Shown here: positions 26,501 to 36,177 of the stretch, piece by piece
How positions within the stretch are numbered: the stretch's first letter is position 1
Layout of the letters: the number at the start of each line of letters is the position of its first letter
Assembly: GCA_964624635.1 (NCBI GenBank)
Contig: CAZUXM010000011.1
Location: 1-64,000 of the forward strand
Direction: 5' to 3'
DNA length: 64,000 nt
Source of the DNA: JANWKQ01 sp964624635
GTDB taxonomy: Bacteria; Bacteroidota; Bacteroidia; CAIKAF01
Made by a program: the position numbers and the translations under genes
The notes under the pieces: generated by a model
Told to the model about the DNA's origin: nothing
Database searches by the model: none
The model's input: the letters and a program-made list of their open reading frames with translations, nothing else

Positions 26501-26745
26501 GCCCTCACAGCCCCCTACCCGATTACTGGCTCTTTATGGAAGTGCAATCAAATAATTACGTAAATGTTAATTGAATATTAAGCCTTAACCTTGTCTTAAT
26601 ATTGACGTTGATTACAAACATCTTATTCACATTTTAGGTATTTCGTACCCCTTAAAGGTCTAAAAATGTTAAAAAACAGAAATTTCTTGACCTTCCTGCA
26701 ATTTGGCCGTATTATTGAATTATACAGCATATAAACTCAAGATAT

Positions 26746-27390
26746 ATGAAACTAAGAATTCTAACTCTAACGATTGCAACAGGTCTTGTTCTATGGTCCT
26801 GTGAAGATTCTAATAACTCTGACAGCCCTTTAGGTGGTCTTACTGCGGCCTCTATTACAGGGGTTAACACTACCAATGCTGATGAATTTTGTTGTTGGAA
26901 ATCAGGAAGTACTATTCAATTTACTTCTACTAACGGTACATTCACAAATTGGAATGTATTAATTGGTGAAGCCAGTGGATATTTACGTCAGCATAATGGA
27001 AACCCCTTGCAGTGGAGAGGTGCTATTATGTATCAGGAAAAAGACAAGTATTGTAAAGAAACAGTATACATTGATAGTGTTGCCATTGATTTTACCATGA
27101 GTGAATCAGGGTTTGGAAATGGTGTTTACCGCACAGGCTCTACACAATATGATAAATATACAACTCCGGGACCCATTAATATGACTGAGTATTACATTAG
27201 ACCTGAAGGAGGAATTAATACCATCAATATTCTTGATGCAAACAATGCTTATCAGTACAGATTTAAAACGAGAACTACCGATAATATTAACTCGTGGAAG
27301 ATAGAGCAAATGCCACAAGGTTGGATGAACTCAAATGGAAAAATCACTATGCTAACGATACCGATTCTATACAGTTTGTTTCAACAATAA
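26746..27390 (+). CDS. Lipoprotein of unknown function, possibly frameshifted near its end
   Basis: 214 residues: signal peptide with lipobox LWSC (Cys19), then an Asn/Ser/Thr/Gly-rich body with FCCWKSGSTIQFTS and WRGAIMYQEKDKYCKETVYIDS. No family is recognised. It is divergent from the TonB receptor and may belong with it. The last 18 residues (KITMLTIPILYSLFQQ) are oddly hydrophobic, whereas the +1 frame reads KNHYANDTDSIQFVST, much more like the rest. A one-base error in GGAAAAATC around 27339-27347 is possible. The stop lies 5 bp from the convergent trmD stop. Confidence 0.65.
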   Translation: MKLRILTLTIATGLVLWSCEDSNNSDSPLGGLTAASITGVNTTNADEFCCWKSGSTIQFTSTNGTFTNWNVLIGEASGYLRQHNGNPLQWRGAIMYQEKDKYCKETVYIDSVAIDFTMSESGFGNGVYRTGSTQYDKYTTPGPINMTEYYIRPEGGINTINILDANNAYQYRFKTRTTDNINSWKIEQMPQGWMNSNGKITMLTIPILYSLFQQ

Positions 27391-27395
27391 AATGT

Positions 27396-28050
27396 TTATT
27401 CTTTAAAAATATCAGGCCGGCGCTTTTTAGTGATTTCGATTGATTTCTCTAACCGCCAGTCTGATATTTTTTTATCATCACCCGATAATAATATTTCAGG
27501 CACTTTCATTCCATTCCATTCTTCCGGACGNNNNNNNNNNACTATCACTCAAGGCACTCATTTCATCTGATATAGCGCCCGGCAAGATTCTTATAATCGC
27601 ATCACAAACTACCGTGGCTGCAATTTCGCCACCAGATAAAACAAAACTACCTACACTTATTTCTTTCGTTACATACTTATCTCGTATTCTTTGATCTATT
27701 CCTTTATAATGACCACAAATAATCAACAAATGAGTTTTTAAAGACAATTGATTAGCCATAGGCTGGTCGAAAATATCCCCGTCAGGTGTCATATAAATCA
27801 CCTCATCATATCTTCTTTCATTCAATAACTTCTCAATACAAGCCGACAATGGTTCGCAACGCATTACCATCCCCCCACCTGCTCCGTATGGGTAATCATC
27901 AACCTGTTTATAGGCTCCTAACCCGTATTCACGTAATGGATGAATGTACAATTCAACCACTTTTTTATCAATAGCTCTTTGAACTATTGAATGAGTTAAC
28001 GGTCCCTGAAACAACTCGGGCAACACGGTTATGATATCAATCCTCAACAT
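27396..28050 (-). CDS. trmD: tRNA (guanine-N1)-methyltransferase TrmD (interrupted by an assembly gap)
   Basis: Methylates G37 of tRNAs, which prevents frameshifting. The N-terminal trefoil-knot SAM domain is clear: MLRIDIITVLPELFQGPL, YGAGGGMVMRCEPL, LIICGHYKGIDQRIRDKY, EISVGSFVLSGGEIAA. Ten N at 27531-27540 follow SALSDS. The frame resumes beyond the gap as RPEEWNGMKVPEILLSGDD and ends IEITKKRRPDIFKE at 27396. The family usually has a segment of about 12 residues (FQD..LAPPVYT-like) here, so roughly 36 bases are probably missing. The gene is otherwise full length. Confidence 0.93.
27531..27540. other. Assembly gap (10 N) in trmD
   Basis: Flanking frames require a true length divisible by three. 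Comparison with the TrmD family suggests about 36 bp. Confidence 0.9.
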
Positions 28051-28096
28051 GCAGTAAAAGTAGCGATAACGTCTTAAATGGACAAGAATATCACCT

Positions 28097-28711
28097 ATGA
28101 TACGTATATTTGAGAAAATTTTTGAGGATTCAAATTACTTCATGGAATACATTAGTGAAAGAGTAGGCTTTAATAAAACACCCGAAGACCTCACCATTTA
28201 TATCAAAGGGTCGAAAAAATCAGATGCAAAAAAAATTCAATTCATGAAAGTATGGATCATACTTGCCATGGTGAGTATTGTGCTTTTAATTGCTCAGTTT
28301 TTTTTGCCGTACGAAATTGGTGCTGCTAAATATTATCTCGTAGGACTCATCGGATTTCTGGTTTACTTTATTTATATCGCTATCAAGGCTTATTATTTTC
28401 GCAAATATGGTACTGAAACCATATATGTAAACAATGATAAATTCATGATTCGAAGAGATATTTATACTAAACAGGGAAAGCCTAAATGGTTCAAAGCGAA
28501 TGAAAAAAATCCGTTTAGTAAGGTAGATGAAAAACCGGGAGGAATCAATGCTTTTTTTTATAGTTCCTTTTGGGTGGTAACCGGAGGGAGCATCATGTTT
28601 GGTGCTAAAAATTCTGAATTCCGTTTTGGTATTCAACTCACCGAAGAAGAAGCCGGAAAAGTATCGAGCATGATGAACAAAGCCATCAAAATTACTACGC
28701 AAAAAAAATAA
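28097..28711 (+). CDS. Hypothetical membrane protein
   Basis: 204 residues. A charged N-terminal region is followed by two membrane helices (about 52-70 and 78-98: VWIILAMVSIVLLIAQFFLP, YYLVGLIGFLVYFIYIAI) and a cytosolic-looking C-terminal domain with VNNDKFMIRRDIYTKQGKPKWF and KNSEFRFGIQLTEEEAGKV. The two-helix plus beta-domain layout recalls PH-like membrane proteins, but no family is certain. It is followed at 3 bp by another small membrane protein gene. Confidence 0.7.
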   Translation: MIRIFEKIFEDSNYFMEYISERVGFNKTPEDLTIYIKGSKKSDAKKIQFMKVWIILAMVSIVLLIAQFFLPYEIGAAKYYLVGLIGFLVYFIYIAIKAYYFRKYGTETIYVNNDKFMIRRDIYTKQGKPKWFKANEKNPFSKVDEKPGGINAFFYSSFWVVTGGSIMFGAKNSEFRFGIQLTEEEAGKVSSMMNKAIKITTQKK

Positions 28712-28714
28712 ATA

Positions 28715-29069
28715 GTGTTTGAAAAACGACATCATCAATTAGCAAGTAAACCAACTTATGTAAAAAGGTTGGTTCGATCNNNNNNNNNNTGTTGTTTTTT
28801 TAAGTTTTTCCTTATTGTTAGGAATTGGGGGGTATCATTATTTAGGTGAACTCAGCTGGATTGATTCATTGGTAAATGCCTCCATGATATTGGGAGGTAT
28901 GGGGCCAGTGGATATGATTCATACCAATAGTGGAAAAATATTTACGTCATTTTATGCTATTTATAGTGGGGTGAGCTTTTTAACAGCTTTCTCTATATTA
29001 ATAGCCCCTGCATTACATAGGTTATTACATAAATTCCACATAAGCGAAGATTCCGATGAACAGAAATGA
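28715..29069 (+). CDS. Small conserved membrane protein, split by an assembly gap
   Basis: A GTG start gives MFEKRHHQLASKPTYVKRLVRS, then ten N (28780-28789), then VVFLSFSLLLGIGGYHYLGELSWIDSLVNASMILGGMGPVDMIHT and a second helix YAIYSGVSFLTAFSILIAPALHRLLH. The pieces join in frame if the gap is zero or a multiple of three. This two-helix pattern with GMGPVD and APALHRLLHKFH belongs to a conserved Bacteroidota membrane family resembling a single ion-channel repeat without a selectivity filter. It overlaps the next gene by 14 bp. Confidence 0.7.
28780..28789. other. Assembly gap (10 N) in a small membrane protein gene
   Basis: The flanking frames rejoin directly if the gap is 0 or a multiple of 3 bases, so it may hide nothing. 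Confidence 0.85.
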
Positions 29070-30629
29070 AATGCTTACACAAATTAATGATCACTCTCAA
29101 AAAAAATGGGATGTGGTAATTATTGGTGGTGGGGCTACGGGATTAGGTTGTGCTGTGGATGCAGCCAGTCGCGGATACAAAACATTGTTACTTGAGAAAT
29201 ACGATTCCGCAAAGGGAATTCTTTCAAAGCTAACAAATTAGTACATGGTGGTGTAAGATATTTAAAGCAGGGCCATTATAAACTGGTGATTGAAGCACTT
29301 CGTGAAAGGGGATTGTTATTTAAAAACGCTCCCCATCTGGTAAAAAACCTCACATTCGATATTCCGGTATATTCTGTATTTCAAAAGTGGATGTATCATG
29401 CAGGACTTTTGTTGTATGATTTTTTATCAGGTCATTACAGTTTTGGAGCATCAAGATCTATTTCTAAAAACAGAATTCTAAAGCATATCCCAAACTTAAA
29501 ACAAGAGAAATTAAAAGGTGGAATTACCTATCAGGATGGGCAATTTGATGATGCACGTTTAGCAATTGAATTGGCTCTTACCTGTGTTGATCATGGTGGC
29601 ACTGTTTTGAATTATGCATCAGTTGCCGGTTTTTTAAAAGACGAGAAAGGAAAATTATCGGGTTTACATTTTACCGATACTATTCAAAATAAAACCTACG
29701 AAATTCACGGAAAAGTTTTTATCAATGCTACAGGCGTTTTTACTGATGAAATTTTACAAATGGATGAACCCGGTAAAAAACCAACTGTAGTTGCCAGCCA
29801 GGGAAGTCATATTGTAGTAGATAAAAAATTTCTTCCAGGTAACAATGCTCTCATGATACCTAAAACATCGGATGGTAGAGTTTTATTTGCCATCCCATGG
29901 CATGATAAATGTTTAATAGGAACCACTGATCATCCAGTAGAAAATATTTCAGTAGAGCCCAAACCATTAGACAAAGAGATTGAATTTATACTTGCCACCG
30001 CTAATCAATACATGGATCCTGCCCCTAAAAAAGAAGACATTCTATCTATGTTTTCAGGTTTGCGTCCTTTAGCTGCACCCTCCGGAAAACAATCTACTAA
30101 AGAAATTTCCCGTAGCCATAAAATCACTATATCCAATTCAAAACTCATCAATATCATTGGAGGTAAATGGACCACTTATCGTAAAATGGCAGAAGATACT
30201 ATTAATATAGCCGTTCGTACAGGTAGATTAATTCATAGTGATTGCAGAACTCATGAATTATCATTGCATGGATTTGTTTGGCAAAGAGATCCTCATAATC
30301 CACTGTTTATTTACGGATTAGATGCTGATAAAATAAATGAACTACAACTAAAAGATTCTACTTTAAAAGAGTCCATACATCCACTACTCCCCTACACATT
30401 TGCTGAAGTAAAATGGTTTATTGAAAATGAAATGGCCATTACTCTTGAAGATATTTTAGCTCGTAGAACCAGGTCTGTTCTTTTAAATGCTCAAGCCAGT
30501 ATTGAATGTGCAGAAAAACTAGCACAATTTATGGCGGGTAAAATGAATAAAGATCAATTGTGGATTGACGAGCAGTTGAAAAATTACCGGGAATTTGCTC
30601 AAGGGTATTTAGTAAAATCAATATTATAA
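29056..30629 (+). pseudogene. glpD: FAD-dependent glycerol-3-phosphate dehydrogenase, frameshifted
   Basis: Oxidises glycerol-3-phosphate to dihydroxyacetone phosphate at the membrane. The FAD dinucleotide motif WDVVIIGGGATGLGCAVDAAS is at the N-terminus. The frame is lost after LLEKYDSAKG (stop at 29241) and resumes as KLVHGGVRYLKQGHYKLVIEALRERG, running to the normal C-terminal domain (ITLEDILARRTRSVLL). One base lost around 29205-29220 explains it. The family motif GTSSRSTKLVHGGVRYL is also altered just there (reads like GNSFKANKLVHGG), so the local sequence is disturbed. It could be a real pseudogene or a sequencing error; the intact downstream frame favours the latter. Full length would be about 523 residues. 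Confidence 0.88.
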
Positions 30630-30676
30630 AAATAGAAATTCTAGTTGGGGAATCTTAGCTGGAGCTGGGAATCAAT

Positions 30677-31465
30677 TTAATATCTTAAAGTAAAATGTTG
30701 TTTGGATAAATTATTATCAAAAAACAAAACTCCCATTTGAAAAATATCAAATGAAAGTGTTACTTCTTTTCTTTTTTTTAAAATTTCCCAGGCTTCCAAC
30801 GTTTCTTTGTTCCAGTAAATATCATCTAATAATATAACTGAATGTTGATGGATATATGGTAATGCCTGCAATACATATCTTATCATGGCCTCTTTTCGAT
30901 GATTTGCATCAATGAATAAAAAGTCGATGGTATTGATATTATCCGCCAATAAACCCCAGGAAGTATTCAAATCAAAACAATAACTTTTGATATTAAATCG
31001 CGATAATTCTTCCCAATGACCAGTTGCCAATTGTAAAATAGCAGAATCTGCCTCAACGGTATGTACTTTGTTACATGCCAATGATAAATACGAAGTAGTG
31101 ATCCCTAACGAAGTTCCCAGTTCAATTACTTCAGTTGCTTTTGTATATTGAATAAGTCTATACAAAAAACGTGAATACTTACTTTGTTTTACAGCTCCAG
31201 AGGCAATCTCACTAATCGTTTTTTGCTTACTTCTTTTAGTATCTCCTCCAGCTCCAAAATCCTCATAAGAAATAAGGTTTTTATTTTTCAATAAAGCATT
31301 TCTGCATTTTTCAATATTGTCAAATGCTGGGGAATGATTTTTTGATGAATCATCAAAAACGAATTTCATTAATTCAAATAAAAAAGGAGAATGAATATAC
31401 TGAATACTCTTTGCAGTAGACAGATACTGTAAGTATGAAATTGTTCTGAATGAGCCGTTACCCAT
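30677..31465 (-). CDS. Class I SAM-dependent methyltransferase (O-methyltransferase-like)
   Basis: 262 residues with a Rossmann methyltransferase core. Motif I is ATEVIELGTSLGITTSYLSL, the acidic motif II HTVEAD, and then NTIDFLFIDANHRKEAMIRYV and SVILLDDIYW, as in the Methyltransf_24 / O-methyltransferase group. The substrate is unknown. It begins 2 bp after the M23 peptidase gene ends, so bestrophin - M23 - methyltransferase is likely one operon. Confidence 0.82.
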   Translation of the reverse strand: MGNGSFRTISYLQYLSTAKSIQYIHSPFLFELMKFVFDDSSKNHSPAFDNIEKCRNALLKNKNLISYEDFGAGGDTKRSKQKTISEIASGAVKQSKYSRFLYRLIQYTKATEVIELGTSLGITTSYLSLACNKVHTVEADSAILQLATGHWEELSRFNIKSYCFDLNTSWGLLADNINTIDFLFIDANHRKEAMIRYVLQALPYIHQHSVILLDDIYWNKETLEAWEILKKRKEVTLSFDIFQMGVLFFDNNLSKQHFTLRY

Positions 31466-31467
31466 AT

Positions 31468-32373
31468 TTATTTCACCCTGATCTTTTGACCCAGATAAAT
31501 TTTATTTGGATCATTGATATTGTTCCATGAACAAATTTGCTGCATGGTTGTACCATATTTTTTTGCTATGGAATATAAGGTGTCACCTTTTTTAATTGAA
31601 TAATAAGTAGCATTTATGCTGGCATCTGTAACTGTTACATTATTTTGTACAGTATCTGAAGGTACATATACGTTAGGATTTGAAACTGTCGTATAATTAG
31701 GTGATGAAATATCAACAGGTTGAATACCCATATCCCAGGGAGAAAATATTTTTTTCTCCAATACAAGTTGGTTTGTTTTTAATTGTTGAGTACTCCAATC
31801 AATAAATGAAAACGGATCTAACGGATGATCCTGATATCTTACTTCTAAATGTAAATGCGGATTATAACTTCTACCTGTACTACCCCCCAACCCCAATAAC
31901 TGGCCTGAAGAAACTTTTTGATCAACCTTTACTTTAATTTTTGACAAGTGCCCATAGTATGTTTCCAAACCATTATAATGCCTTACAATTACTAAATTTC
32001 CAAATCCACCCTTATTATACTGAGCATACCTAACAATTCCATCAAACATGTTCAAAACAGAATCGCCTGTTTTTAAATCTATGTCCAATCCTTTATGAGC
32101 TTTCTTAAATACAGACCATAAAGTTCCGAACTTAGGCAACGTAAATTTTTCATTGTCCTTTAATAACTCTAGGGTAACTCCACCCACTGTATCAGGAGCT
32201 GAAACGAAATAGGCAAACGTTTGAGTATTACTCCAGTTACAATAAAACAAATTCTCATCCCACTCTTTAATATGCGACTTTCCTGCCGATACTTCTGTAG
32301 TAGAATCAGCAGTGGCCTGACCATATAATAATGATACAGAAAAAAAAAGTATGTTAAACGTCTTCTTCAACAT
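31468..32373 (-). CDS. M23-family metallopeptidase with C-terminal LysM domain
   Basis: 301 residues started at MLKKTFNILFFSVSLLYGQA, a signal peptide; a longer frame to 32490 would run deep into the bestrophin gene. The LytM/M23 catalytic domain has zinc motifs HKGLDIDLKTGD and NPHLHLEV, plus YYGHLSKIKVK. The LysM cell-wall binding domain is at the end (YSIKKGDTLYSIAKKYGTTM). It probably cleaves peptidoglycan cross-bridges in the periplasm. It overlaps the bestrophin gene by 20 bp, indicating translational coupling. Confidence 0.92.
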   Translation of the reverse strand: MLKKTFNILFFSVSLLYGQATADSTTEVSAGKSHIKEWDENLFYCNWSNTQTFAYFVSAPDTVGGVTLELLKDNEKFTLPKFGTLWSVFKKAHKGLDIDLKTGDSVLNMFDGIVRYAQYNKGGFGNLVIVRHYNGLETYYGHLSKIKVKVDQKVSSGQLLGLGGSTGRSYNPHLHLEVRYQDHPLDPFSFIDWSTQQLKTNQLVLEKKIFSPWDMGIQPVDISSPNYTTVSNPNVYVPSDTVQNNVTVTDASINATYYSIKKGDTLYSIAKKYGTTMQQICSWNNINDPNKIYLGQKIRVK

Positions 32374-33223
32374 CCCTCTTTTTATAAGGAGTAAATATTT
32401 CGGAGGTATTGATACCAATATTTTTTGCAATCTGATCGGTAGGCAAATCATCCGTATCTGTACTAAAAGGATCTTCAATTCCCTCAGCAATTAACTCTAA
32501 ACTAGCAAATACATAAAACACAAATGGAACAATAAGTGCAATAAAATAATGGAACTCCATTACCAACGCAAATGGCATAGACAGAATGTAAATGAAAATA
32601 AATTTCTTGATGAACAAACTGTACGAATATGGAATAGGTGTATTTTTTACCCTTTCACAAGCACCACAAACCGTTTGAAAGGTATTAAAATCATTGATTA
32701 ATGATAAGTACTGATACTCGTTCAATTTATTTTCTTTATACAATTCATCAATCTTGGTTAAAATTTTATGCGCTACAAAATTAGGTTGATGAACATCAGT
32801 AGGATATTTTTCAAACTTTTTATTTCTCAAATGATCTTTTAAAACCGTTGGAAAATCAGATAAAATTTCTGCCAGGTATATTCTGCTTTGTTGATCTTCT
32901 TTAGGTAAAAAAGTATCTAATTTTAAACTAATGGTACGAATATCATTAACCAACTGTCCCCATAATCTTCTTCCTTCCCACCACCTATCGTATGCTGTAT
33001 TGGTACGAAACACCAACAACAAGGAAATAACGAAACCTAACAAGCTATGAAATACGGTGGTTCCCTTAAAGTTTTCTTCTCCTAACTCTTCATGAGTGAT
33101 ATAGGCTATGATTAATCCAAAAAGACCTAATGATAATATTACCCAGAAAAGTCTTCGGAAGGTATCGCTTTTGTGAAACTGGAAAATGAGTCCCCACCAG
33201 TTTTTAGGATCATACTTAACCAT
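32354..33223 (-). CDS. Bestrophin-family (UPF0187) ion channel
   Basis: 289 residues. Hallmarks are the N-terminal helix region with FHKSDTFRRLFWVILSLGLFGLII, the cytosolic block RTNTAYDRWWEGRRLWGQLVNDIRT, and the C-terminal IEDPFSTDTDDLPTDQIAKNI that lines the neck. Bacterial bestrophins are pentameric channels, cation-selective in the one bacterial case studied. It heads a three-gene operon with the LysM peptidase and the methyltransferase. Ion selectivity cannot be read here. Confidence 0.9.
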   Translation of the reverse strand: MVKYDPKNWWGLIFQFHKSDTFRRLFWVILSLGLFGLIIAYITHEELGEENFKGTTVFHSLLGFVISLLLVFRTNTAYDRWWEGRRLWGQLVNDIRTISLKLDTFLPKEDQQSRIYLAEILSDFPTVLKDHLRNKKFEKYPTDVHQPNFVAHKILTKIDELYKENKLNEYQYLSLINDFNTFQTVCGACERVKNTPIPYSYSLFIKKFIFIYILSMPFALVMEFHYFIALIVPFVFYVFASLELIAEGIEDPFSTDTDDLPTDQIAKNIGINTSEIFTPYKKRDVEEDV

Positions 33224-33323
33224 AGTGATAAATTTTGAGGTCAGCTAAATTAAGATTTATTGGGGATTTGGTATTTAGTGGAGTAAAATTAGATTGATAC
33301 AAGCTCAATATCAAGTACTTATA

Positions 33324-33872
33324 TTAGCTATAGGGTACTTGTACCAGAAACAACATTTCACCTTTAGGAACCAAAGTAGTTAAGGATTTAGAGAAGTCTG
33401 CTTTAGTAGAATAAGCTAATATTTTACCTTGTATAAGTTCAAAAGTAGCTATAGGACTTACAATTTTATTATTGGCTTTGATTTGTAATTGATAATTACC
33501 CGGTGGTAGTTCAATAAATATTTTTTTACCGGTCCCTATCTTTTTTACCGGTGAATCATTAATAAACACTCCATACATTAAAGCCCCGTTCTGCAATTCT
33601 CTTTCACGTTTGATAGTCACCCCTGTTTTACCCGTTAAGTCAGATGGTACTTTGTTCTTCCTATTTTGCACTCGATTATTTATAAAAAAAATCAAGAATA
33701 AAGGAGCCATACAAATAATAAAAGTTATTCCTATTGGAAAGATAACTAATACACCACCATCACTACTTCTAGAAAATTCAATAATGGAAGCTGTCGGTTC
33801 TATTTGTAAAAAAGTAGCTGCTATAGAAAATATAAGGGATCCAATGACCCAGATAAGTGCCAATACTCTCAT
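33324..33872 (-). CDS. Hypothetical membrane protein
   Basis: 182 residues when started at MRVLALIWVIGSLIFSIAATF. The start codon overlaps the stop of the thiolase gene (TAATG), so it is translationally coupled; the longer frame to 33929 is rejected. Two membrane helices (about 1-20 and 45-68) precede a soluble C-terminal domain with GVFINDSPVKKIGTGKKIFIELPPGNYQLQIKAN. That beta-sandwich-like stretch resembles PEGA-type repeats. Function unknown. Confidence 0.7.
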   Translation of the reverse strand: MRVLALIWVIGSLIFSIAATFLQIEPTASIIEFSRSSDGGVLVIFPIGITFIICMAPLFLIFFINNRVQNRKNKVPSDLTGKTGVTIKRERELQNGALMYGVFINDSPVKKIGTGKKIFIELPPGNYQLQIKANNKIVSPIATFELIQGKILAYSTKADFSKSLTTLVPKGEMLFLVQVPYS

Positions 33873-35080
33873 TATGCTCTTTCTAAAATAATGGCATATC
33901 CTTGACCAACACCTATACACATAGTACAAAGTGCATAGCGTTTTTGTGATAGTTGAAGTTGTAAAGCTGCAGAATAAGTAATACGGGCACCACTCATCCC
34001 CAGCGGATGACCTAAAGCAATTGCCCCTCCATTCATGTTGATACGAGGATCATTGTCTTTTAATCCTAACTGACGAGTACAACTTAATACCTGGGCTGCA
34101 AATGCTTCGTTTACCTCGATAATATCTATTTGATCTAAGGTAAGCCCTGCTCTTTCCAATGCTTTTTTAGTAGCATTTACCGGACCTATTCCCATAATAC
34201 GCGGCTCTACACCTGCTACTGCTGAACTAACAATACGAGCTTTAGGTGTTAGGTTATATTTTTTAATGGCATCTTCCGAAGCTATCAATAATGCAGCGGC
34301 CCCATCATTCAATCCACTGGCATTTCCTGCAGTTACGGAACCGTCTTTTTTGAAAGCCGGTTTTAATCCTGCCAAAATATCAAGGGTTGAATTAGATTTT
34401 ATAAACTCATCTTTGCTAAACTGAATAGGGTCTCCTTTTTTTTGTGGAATTGGAACTGATACAATTTCCTGTTGCAATCTACCGCTATTAAGGGCAGCCG
34501 TTGCTTTTTGTTGACTCCACAAAGCAAATTGATCCTGGTGTTCACGAGTGATATCTGTATATATTCCTAATAAATTTTCAGCCGTTTCACCCATAGCATC
34601 TACTCCATATTTTTCTTTCATTTTTGGATTGATAAATCTCCATCCGAAGCTCGAATCAAACATTTGTGCATCTCTACCATAAGGCGTAGATGTTTTTGAT
34701 ATTACCCAAGGTCCACGAGTCATATTCTCTACTCCACCGGCTATAAAAACATCTCCTGAATTGGTTTGAATACATTTAGCTGCATTGGCAACAGCTGCCA
34801 TTCCTGAAGCACATAAACGATTAATGGTTTCACCCGCTACTTCTACCGGAAGATCCGCTAACAACAATGCCATGCGGGCAATGTTACGATTATCTTCTCC
34901 GGCTTGATTAGCACAACCTAAGATTACATCTTCAATAGCTTGTAAATCTAATCCGGGGGCTTTATCCACTAATGACTTAATCACCAATGCCGCCATGTCA
35001 TCAGGACGAACGGATGCCAATGAGCCTCCGAAATTTCCAATAGGTGTACGAACCCCTTCAACTATATATGCTTGTTTCAT
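33872..35080 (-). CDS. Thiolase (acetyl-CoA acyltransferase / PcaF-like)
   Basis: 402 residues. Catalytic residues are Cys90 in NRLCASGM, His in GGAIALGHPLGMSGAR and Cys388 in CTMCIGVGQG. It opens with QAYIVEGVRTPIGNFGGSLASVRPDDMAA. It either cleaves 3-ketoacyl-CoA in beta-oxidation-type pathways or condenses two acetyl-CoA. NRL and the PcaF-type N-terminus suggest the degradative group, but AtoB-like biosynthetic use is not excluded. It is coupled to a small membrane protein gene downstream. Confidence 0.92.
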   Translation of the reverse strand: MKQAYIVEGVRTPIGNFGGSLASVRPDDMAALVIKSLVDKAPGLDLQAIEDVILGCANQAGEDNRNIARMALLLADLPVEVAGETINRLCASGMAAVANAAKCIQTNSGDVFIAGGVENMTRGPWVISKTSTPYGRDAQMFDSSFGWRFINPKMKEKYGVDAMGETAENLLGIYTDITREHQDQFALWSQQKATAALNSGRLQQEIVSVPIPQKKGDPIQFSKDEFIKSNSTLDILAGLKPAFKKDGSVTAGNASGLNDGAAALLIASEDAIKKYNLTPKARIVSSAVAGVEPRIMGIGPVNATKKALERAGLTLDQIDIIEVNEAFAAQVLSCTRQLGLKDNDPRINMNGGAIALGHPLGMSGARITYSAALQLQLSQKRYALCTMCIGVGQGYAIILERA

Positions 35081-35210
35081 AGAGTAAAATTAAACATTAA
35101 ATGATTAAAACATAATGGTTATTTACCTACTTCACATTTATTAAAAAAGCATGGAGCATACTCCAGTGTATCTAAATGATTATTTATATTTAGGTCGTAA
35201 AAAAATACAT

Positions 35211-35579
35211 ATGAAATCATTTGCAACAATAGGATTACTCATCATCAGTAATATTTTTATGACGTTGGCTTGGTACGGTCACCTAAAGTTTGCAGAATAT
35301 AAATGGTTTCAAAAAGTAGGATTCGTTGGGGTAATACTTATTAGTTGGGGAATTGCATTGTTTGAGTATTGTTTTATGGTTCCGGCGAATAAAATCGGTT
35401 TCAAAGGAACCGGAGGTCCGTTTACCATCTGGCAATTAAAAGTAATGCAAGAGGTAATTACTTTAATCGTATTTACTGTATTTACCTTATTGGTATTCAA
35501 AACTGAAACCTTACGATTCAATCATTTAATCGGCTTTAGCTTTTTAGTATTGGCAGTATTTTTCTTGTTTAAGAAATAA
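35211..35579 (+). CDS. DUF486 / DMT-like membrane protein
   Basis: 122 residues when started at MKSFATIGLLIISNIFMTLAWYGHLKF; an upstream ATG at 35151 adds 20 polar residues and looks unlikely. Four hydrophobic segments and the family stretches WGIALFEYCFMVPANKIGF and GPFTIWQLKVMQEVITL mark DUF486, a small relative of drug/metabolite transporters. It probably works as an oligomer. The substrate is not known. Confidence 0.85.
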   Translation: MKSFATIGLLIISNIFMTLAWYGHLKFAEYKWFQKVGFVGVILISWGIALFEYCFMVPANKIGFKGTGGPFTIWQLKVMQEVITLIVFTVFTLLVFKTETLRFNHLIGFSFLVLAVFFLFKK

Positions 35580-35580
35580 T

Positions 35581-36171
35581 CTAGAGGTTTTCCTTATAAT
35601 AATCATCATTGCCATTACAGTATAATTCTTGTCTAACACATACATTATTCTCAAAAAACAATTCAAAAATCCAACGAGCTTCACATACTTCATAAAAATA
35701 TTTTCCTGATGTTTTTGTCAACTTAGGCTCTCCCAGATCCTTTACAACCTCTTCGTATGTTTTTCCTATAAATACCCGATGATTAATAAAATACCCCACC
35801 ATTTCATCTTGTTCATAAGGTTCTTTCCAGTTTTTCATATTCATCATTTTACTCTTATATGTAATCTTTCCTTTAACAGACCCGAAGGTGGGAATCAATA
35901 AGAGAAGAGTACTAATGCAAAAACCTATAATAACAAATAGATTCTTAGATCGATTTGAAATAATAACAGCTGCAAGTAACTGACAAACAAACAATCCTAA
36001 AATTACAAAACAATGGTAGTTCATTTCTAATTCTGAAATGAGTGGTATTCTACAAAATGATGGAAACATTTTGGTAAAAATGATAGAGCTAACTGCATAC
36101 AATACAAAGAATACAACAATAGGCAAGAACAAAGCCGCAAGAAACTTCCAGATTTTAAACTTTTTGTCCAT
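35581..36171 (-). CDS. Hypothetical membrane protein with BamE/SmpA-like tail
   Basis: 196 residues. Three hydrophobic segments occupy residues 8-120. The C-terminal part reads NHRVFIGKTYEEVVKDLGEPK, which resembles the G-x-t-xxEVxxxLGxP motif of SmpA/BamE-like domains. No family is certain. It lies 6 bp downstream of the DUF481 gene in a minus-strand cluster. Confidence 0.65.
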   Translation of the reverse strand: MDKKFKIWKFLAALFLPIVVFFVLYAVSSIIFTKMFPSFCRIPLISELEMNYHCFVILGLFVCQLLAAVIISNRSKNLFVIIGFCISTLLLLIPTFGSVKGKITYKSKMMNMKNWKEPYEQDEMVGYFINHRVFIGKTYEEVVKDLGEPKLTKTSGKYFYEVCEARWIFELFFENNVCVRQELYCNGNDDYYKENL

Positions 36172-36177
36172 AATATT

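Noticed and set aside
32374..32490. Longer N-terminus for the M23/LysM peptidase
   Set aside because: It lies inside the bestrophin reading frame and would place charged residues before the evident signal peptide at 32373.
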